From assembly GCA_035250505.1 (NCBI GenBank), contig DATFFC010000004.1, positions 1-16,822 on the forward strand: a stretch of 16,822 nt of DNA, given 5' to 3'. This stretch comes from DASSBQ01 sp035250505. Lineage in GTDB: Bacteria; Nitrospirota; Nitrospiria; Nitrospirales; Nitrospiraceae. The notes beneath the pieces are model-generated. The model was not told where the DNA came from. It saw only the letters and a list, made by a program, of their open reading frames with translations, and did not search any database. Each line of letters begins with the position of its first letter. The stretch's first letter is position 1. The position numbers were made by a program, and so were the translations under genes. This document shows positions 14,493 to 16,822 of the stretch, in pieces.

Positions 14493-14711
14493 CTAGTCGG
14501 AGCCGCCATGGGGCTTCTCACGCATCCATCTGATGGAACAATACATCGCATACCCTTGCGCCAGCATGCCGGTCACCAGCAACCCCAGCGCCGTGCGCAA
14601 CCATATCGTCTCGGTGTGATCGAGGCCGTAGATGCCGCTCACAAAGCCGAGCGCGATTGCGACAATCCCGACCGAACGGGCGATCAATGCTCTGGTGCGG
14701 AGGTCAAGCAT
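14493..14711 (-). CDS. Small two-helix membrane protein, function unknown
   Basis: This 72-aa protein has two clear hydrophobic segments (about residues 11-30 and 36-58) separated by a short polar turn (DHTETIW), and a basic C-terminus (RWMREKPHGG). The N-terminus is Arg-rich (DLRTRALIAR), which favours both termini facing the cytoplasm. A purine-rich site (GAGGAAGAGG) sits directly before the ATG at 14709-14711. I recognise no family. It follows the TPR lipoprotein gene by 77 nt on the same strand and could share its transcript. Confidence 0.65.
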   Translation of the reverse strand: MLDLRTRALIARSVGIVAIALGFVSGIYGLDHTETIWLRTALGLLVTGMLAQGYAMYCSIRWMREKPHGGSD

Positions 14712-14788
14712 GCCTCTTCCTCGACTCGACCGACCCCTACGCTACAACGGACTTCCAACCCGGATCAACAGCAGCGCGCGCTCTTCAT

Positions 14789-15514
14789 TCACGAACGGGA
14801 CTTGGCCCGGATGGCCTTCGCTCGCATTTCGGCGTCGGTCGCCGCCGCAGACTGATCGCTTTTCCGCAACAGCGCCGCATACTCCTCGAGCGTCTTGGCG
14901 ACATCGGGATGGTCCGGGCCCAATTGCGCCTCCCGGATCGCGATGGCCCGCCTGAACAAGGGAGCCGCTGAACCATATTCCCCTTGCGAGACATGCATAG
15001 CGGCCAGATTGTTCAGCCCAAGCGCTACCTCGAGATGGTCGTCGCCGAGCAGCTTTTCCTTGATCTGCAAGGCGCGGGTCAGCAGGCGTTGGGCATCCGC
15101 GTACTGCCCGTGCCGGCGATGGATCACGCCCAAGTTATTCAAGGTCGCGGCGACATCCAAATGTTCTTCTCCGTGGACAGCCTGATAAATCTCCAGCGCC
15201 TGGAGGAACACCGGTTCCGCCTCGACGTATTTGCCCTGCGACGAATAGGCTTGTCCCAAGCGCGACAGCGAGACCGCCACTCGGCGGTCTTTCCGGCCGG
15301 CCTCTTCCGCTCTGGTCACGGCCACCGCAAAAATGTGTTGCGCCTCGGCATAGTCCCCACGCTGCATGGCCGCTTCACCGGCCTGCATCGTCGCCTCCCA
15401 CGAGGGTGGGCTGCATCCCGTCGCCAGCACCAGCACCCATGCCGCGAATGTCGCGATTCCGAGATGCTTGATGCTGGCGACTCCCTGAGGCGCTCGGTCG
15501 GATTGTCCTCCCAT
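14789..15514 (-). CDS. TPR-repeat lipoprotein
   Basis: This 241-aa envelope protein has a hydrophobic signal ending in the lipobox LATGC (cysteine at residue 34). It is followed by about four to five tetratricopeptide repeats with a 42-residue period, like the kinesin-light-chain type: SLSRLGQAYSSQGKYVEAEP, then ATLNNLGVIHRRHGQYADAQ, then GLNNLAAMHVSQGEYGSAAP, each followed by the usual E/D-H-P/L-x-V-A linker. Such repeats are scaffolds for protein binding; no enzyme domain is present. The ATG at 15512-15514 has GGAG 5 nt upstream; an inner start at residue 15 would shorten the signal peptide's n-region but is not required. It diverges from the DUF1653 gene with a 38-bp spacer. Confidence 0.87.
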   Translation of the reverse strand: MGGQSDRAPQGVASIKHLGIATFAAWVLVLATGCSPPSWEATMQAGEAAMQRGDYAEAQHIFAVAVTRAEEAGRKDRRVAVSLSRLGQAYSSQGKYVEAEPVFLQALEIYQAVHGEEHLDVAATLNNLGVIHRRHGQYADAQRLLTRALQIKEKLLGDDHLEVALGLNNLAAMHVSQGEYGSAAPLFRRAIAIREAQLGPDHPDVAKTLEEYAALLRKSDQSAAATDAEMRAKAIRAKSRS

Positions 15515-15552
15515 GAATTCTCCGTTATAGTGACCGCAAAACAGAATACACC

Positions 15553-15771
15553 ATGATCAAACCGGGCCGCTATCGGCACTATAAAGGCGGTGAGTACGAG
15601 GTGCTCGGGATCGCCAAACATTCGGAGACGGAGGAGGACTTCGTCGTCTATCGCCAGCTCTATGGGGCGGGAGGCTTGTGGATCCGGCCGACGGGGATGT
15701 TCGCCGAGACGGTGATGATAGAGGGACGGGCCGTCCCGCGATTTAAGTTCTTAGATGAACCTCCAGTGTGA
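15553..15771 (+). CDS. DUF1653 family protein
   Basis: This 72-aa protein matches the DUF1653 pattern across its whole length: KPGRYRHYKGGEYEVLGIAK near the N-terminus, the central VVYRQLYG, and the ending WIRPTGMFAETV followed by a beta-rich PRFKFL. The domain is a small beta barrel of unknown biochemical function, usually a stand-alone cytoplasmic protein. The promoter must lie in the 38-bp spacer shared with the divergent TPR lipoprotein gene or within the latter's 5' end. Its last 21 nt overlap the 3' end of the convergent MEKHLA gene. Confidence 0.88.
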   Translation: MIKPGRYRHYKGGEYEVLGIAKHSETEEDFVVYRQLYGAGGLWIRPTGMFAETVMIEGRAVPRFKFLDEPPV

Positions 15772-16221
15772 AAAGGTCGCCGCCTGGCCCAGACGTTGCC
15801 CTCTCGAATCCACGACATTCCACACCACCGCCTGTTCGATCAGAAACCGCCGTCCCGACTTGGAGATGCGGACGCCTTGGTAATTTTTGATGTGTCCGTT
15901 GGTCCGAGCTTGCTCCAACATGTCTTCCCGCTCCATCCGGTCGCCCGGCTCGGCTGTCAGGCGAGAAGGCGTCCGAACGAGCTCCTCCCACGGGAGTTCC
16001 CACAGGGTCAGCGCCGTCAGATTGCCGTAGTTCAGCACGGGATCATCTTCGATTCCGTGAGAAACCACGACAAACGGGGAATGAAACAGACGGTGGGATT
16101 GGGAGGCCGGATCGCCGCCCGGCTCAATCAGATCGGCTCCCAGCCACCGGCGATAGCTCACCAGCAGGATCTGGGACCAACCCACTACGGATTCCCATGT
16201 CCATATGGGACCGGTGTACAT
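15751..16221 (-). CDS. MEKHLA-domain protein
   Basis: This 156-aa protein is composed almost entirely of a MEKHLA domain, a PAS-related fold. The signature part is SHGIEDDPVLNYGNLTALTL (residues 54-73), followed by WELPWEELVRTPSRLTAEP and a basic segment (KSGRRFLIEQAVVWNVVD) ending in the family's aromatic C-terminus (FSHWRFI). In plants this domain is the C-terminal part of HD-ZIP III transcription factors; the bacterial stand-alone form has no established ligand or role. No effector domain is attached here, so a small-molecule sensing role is only inferred. The start at 16219-16221 lacks a well-spaced ribosome site. It converges with, and overlaps by 21 nt, the DUF1653 gene. Confidence 0.85.
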   Translation of the reverse strand: MYTGPIWTWESVVGWSQILLVSYRRWLGADLIEPGGDPASQSHRLFHSPFVVVSHGIEDDPVLNYGNLTALTLWELPWEELVRTPSRLTAEPGDRMEREDMLEQARTNGHIKNYQGVRISKSGRRFLIEQAVVWNVVDSRGQRLGQAATFSHWRFI

Positions 16222-16351
16222 CGTGACCGCTGAGCTCCCTTCGTCTCGTTGTGCCTACCATGCCGGATAGGGAGACGCAAGAGCGGCACACGGAAAGGAT
16301 TTTGTGGAAGAAATTGAGAGACTCAGGGGGGACGGATGGATCTCGTACGAT

Positions 16352-16543
16352 TTACGGTTCGCGCCGCTTGGGCAACACGCGATACTCCACCAGCCGGCAG
16401 GTGCAGAATGAAACTTGCCGCCACTCCGCCGTAATTTTGACGATGATGGAGCCGCAGCCGGCGCAGGCGCTGGTTCGAGAATCCCGCTTGATGGTCCAGC
16501 GGGGGATGGTCGTCCTGTCGATATCCACTGATCCGTCATCCAT
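16352..16543 (-). CDS. Small cysteine-containing ORF, possible zinc-binding protein
   Basis: This reading frame encodes 63 aa from the ATG at 16541-16543. It has C27/C30 (SACAGCGS) and C47/C49 (FCTCRLVEY), a CxxC...CxC arrangement that could bind zinc, and a basic C-terminus. Third codon positions are strongly GC-biased (about 80 percent), as expected for real genes in this genome. The weak point is the start: AGGAG sits only 1 nt from the ATG, so initiation may be elsewhere (for example GTG at 16530). It lies between the MEKHLA gene and leuC, divergent from leuC. I recognise no family. Confidence 0.45.
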   Translation of the reverse strand: MDDGSVDIDRTTIPRWTIKRDSRTSACAGCGSIIVKITAEWRQVSFCTCRLVEYRVLPKRREP

Positions 16544-16621
16544 GCTCCTGTATCGGCAGCAGTGGTCCAAAGCTGAAGGGGGTGAGCGGGAACAGTGCGT
16601 GCGATGGCACATTGAAGCATG

Positions 16622-16627
16622 TATAAT
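16622..16627 (+). promoter_or_regulatory. Sigma-70 -10 box of the leuC promoter
   Basis: TATAAT is a perfect -10 hexamer preceded by TG, 61 nt before the leuC ATG. No good -35 hexamer lies at 16-18 nt spacing (the region reads GTGCGATGG), so strength or activator dependence is uncertain. Confidence 0.5.
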
Positions 16628-16635
16628 ACGCTTCC

Positions 16636-16665
16636 CCGCCGCCGGGGTATCAGAACCGGCGGTGG
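16636..16665 (+). promoter_or_regulatory. Strong hairpin in the leuC leader
   Basis: CCGCCGCCGG (16636-16645) pairs with CCGGCGGTGG (16656-16665) with one G-U pair and a 10-nt loop. It lies between the -10 box and the ribosome site AAGGAG (16676-16681). With no T-run after it, it is more likely a leader stabiliser or translational control stem than a terminator. Confidence 0.45.
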
Positions 16666-16687
16666 ATGACCGAGCAAGGAGCTGTTT

Positions 16688-16822
16688 ATGGGTGGAAAAA
16701 CGTTGTTCGACAAGATTTGGGAGCAACATATCGTACGGGAAGAACCGGATGGGACAACCCTACTCTATATCGATCGGCACCTGGTCCATGAAGTGACTTC
16801 GCCCCAGGCCTTTGAAGGACTC
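16688..16822 (+). CDS. leuC: 3-isopropylmalate dehydratase large subunit, N-terminal 45 residues (runs off the right edge)
   Basis: LeuC with LeuD isomerises 2-isopropylmalate to 3-isopropylmalate in leucine biosynthesis; the large subunit carries the 4Fe-4S aconitase-type site. The fragment reads MGGKTLFDKIWEQHIVREEP and continues with LLYIDRHLVHEVTSPQAFEG, which is the diagnostic start of the aconitase-family LeuC. AAGGAG lies 6 nt before the ATG at 16688. The cluster-binding cysteines lie beyond the window. A consensus -10 box and a leader hairpin precede it, so it probably starts a transcription unit (leuCD or a larger leucine operon) to the right. Confidence 0.95.
   Translation, partial: MGGKTLFDKIWEQHIVREEPDGTTLLYIDRHLVHEVTSPQAFEGL

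Noticed and set aside
16304..16411. 35-codon GTG-initiated plus-strand micro-ORF (VEEIERLRGDGWISYDLRF...)
   Set aside because: It has a passable ribosome site and a protein-like look, but it overlaps the minus-strand Cys ORF that has stronger GC3 bias, and it is too short to judge.

Overview
The window looks like chromosomal DNA of a Nitrospira-type nitrite-oxidising bacterium (phylum Nitrospirota). The strongest evidence is a nitrite oxidoreductase pair at the left edge. A complete NxrA with a Tat signal and an NxrA-type Fe-S and Mo-binding N-terminus is followed by the first 64 codons of NxrB, both on the minus strand. Codon use is GC-rich throughout. I see no transposase, phage gene, CRISPR array, tRNA or rRNA. 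The species cannot be named from the sequence alone.

Layout. (1) 1-4197: nxrA then nxrB on the minus strand, with a 191-bp spacer holding repeats and a 376-bp upstream region. That upstream region holds a near-consensus sigma-54 promoter and, 120-180 bp further up, a cluster of three dyad symmetries placed like enhancer-binding-protein sites. (2) 4198-5475: a minus-strand HI0933/YhiN/BaiN-family flavoprotein. (3) 5582-10837: a tightly packed plus-strand operon of dabB (NuoL-like membrane subunit), dabA (DUF2309, carbonic-anhydrase-like zinc site) and a small PII-like regulator. This is a DAB-type inorganic carbon accumulation system; the dabB/dabA junction is an ATGA overlap and dabA overlaps the PII-like gene by 77 nt. 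(4) 10991-12001: a small zinc-ribbon protein convergent with exodeoxyribonuclease III. (5) 12251-15514: minus-strand envelope genes, namely a secreted coiled-coil protein, an MscS-type channel, a lipoprotein, a two-helix membrane protein and a TPR lipoprotein. (6) 15553-16822: a DUF1653 protein, a MEKHLA-domain protein, a small Cys-containing ORF and the start of leuC with its own promoter and leader hairpin.

How the parts fit: NXR extracts electrons from nitrite outside the cytoplasm and generates the cell's energy. DabAB would use proton motive force to trap CO2 as bicarbonate for autotrophy, and the PII-like protein is a plausible sensor gating that transporter. Placing the carbon pump next to the energy enzyme is biologically sensible, although the two are transcribed divergently and only nxrA shows a clear sigma-54 promoter.

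The least explained items are non-coding: the sigma-54 promoter with its dyad cluster before nxrA, and a ~65-bp two-hairpin intergenic element present twice (225-292 and 12854-12921), each time on the 3' side of a minus-strand gene, with one compensatory base-pair change between the copies.
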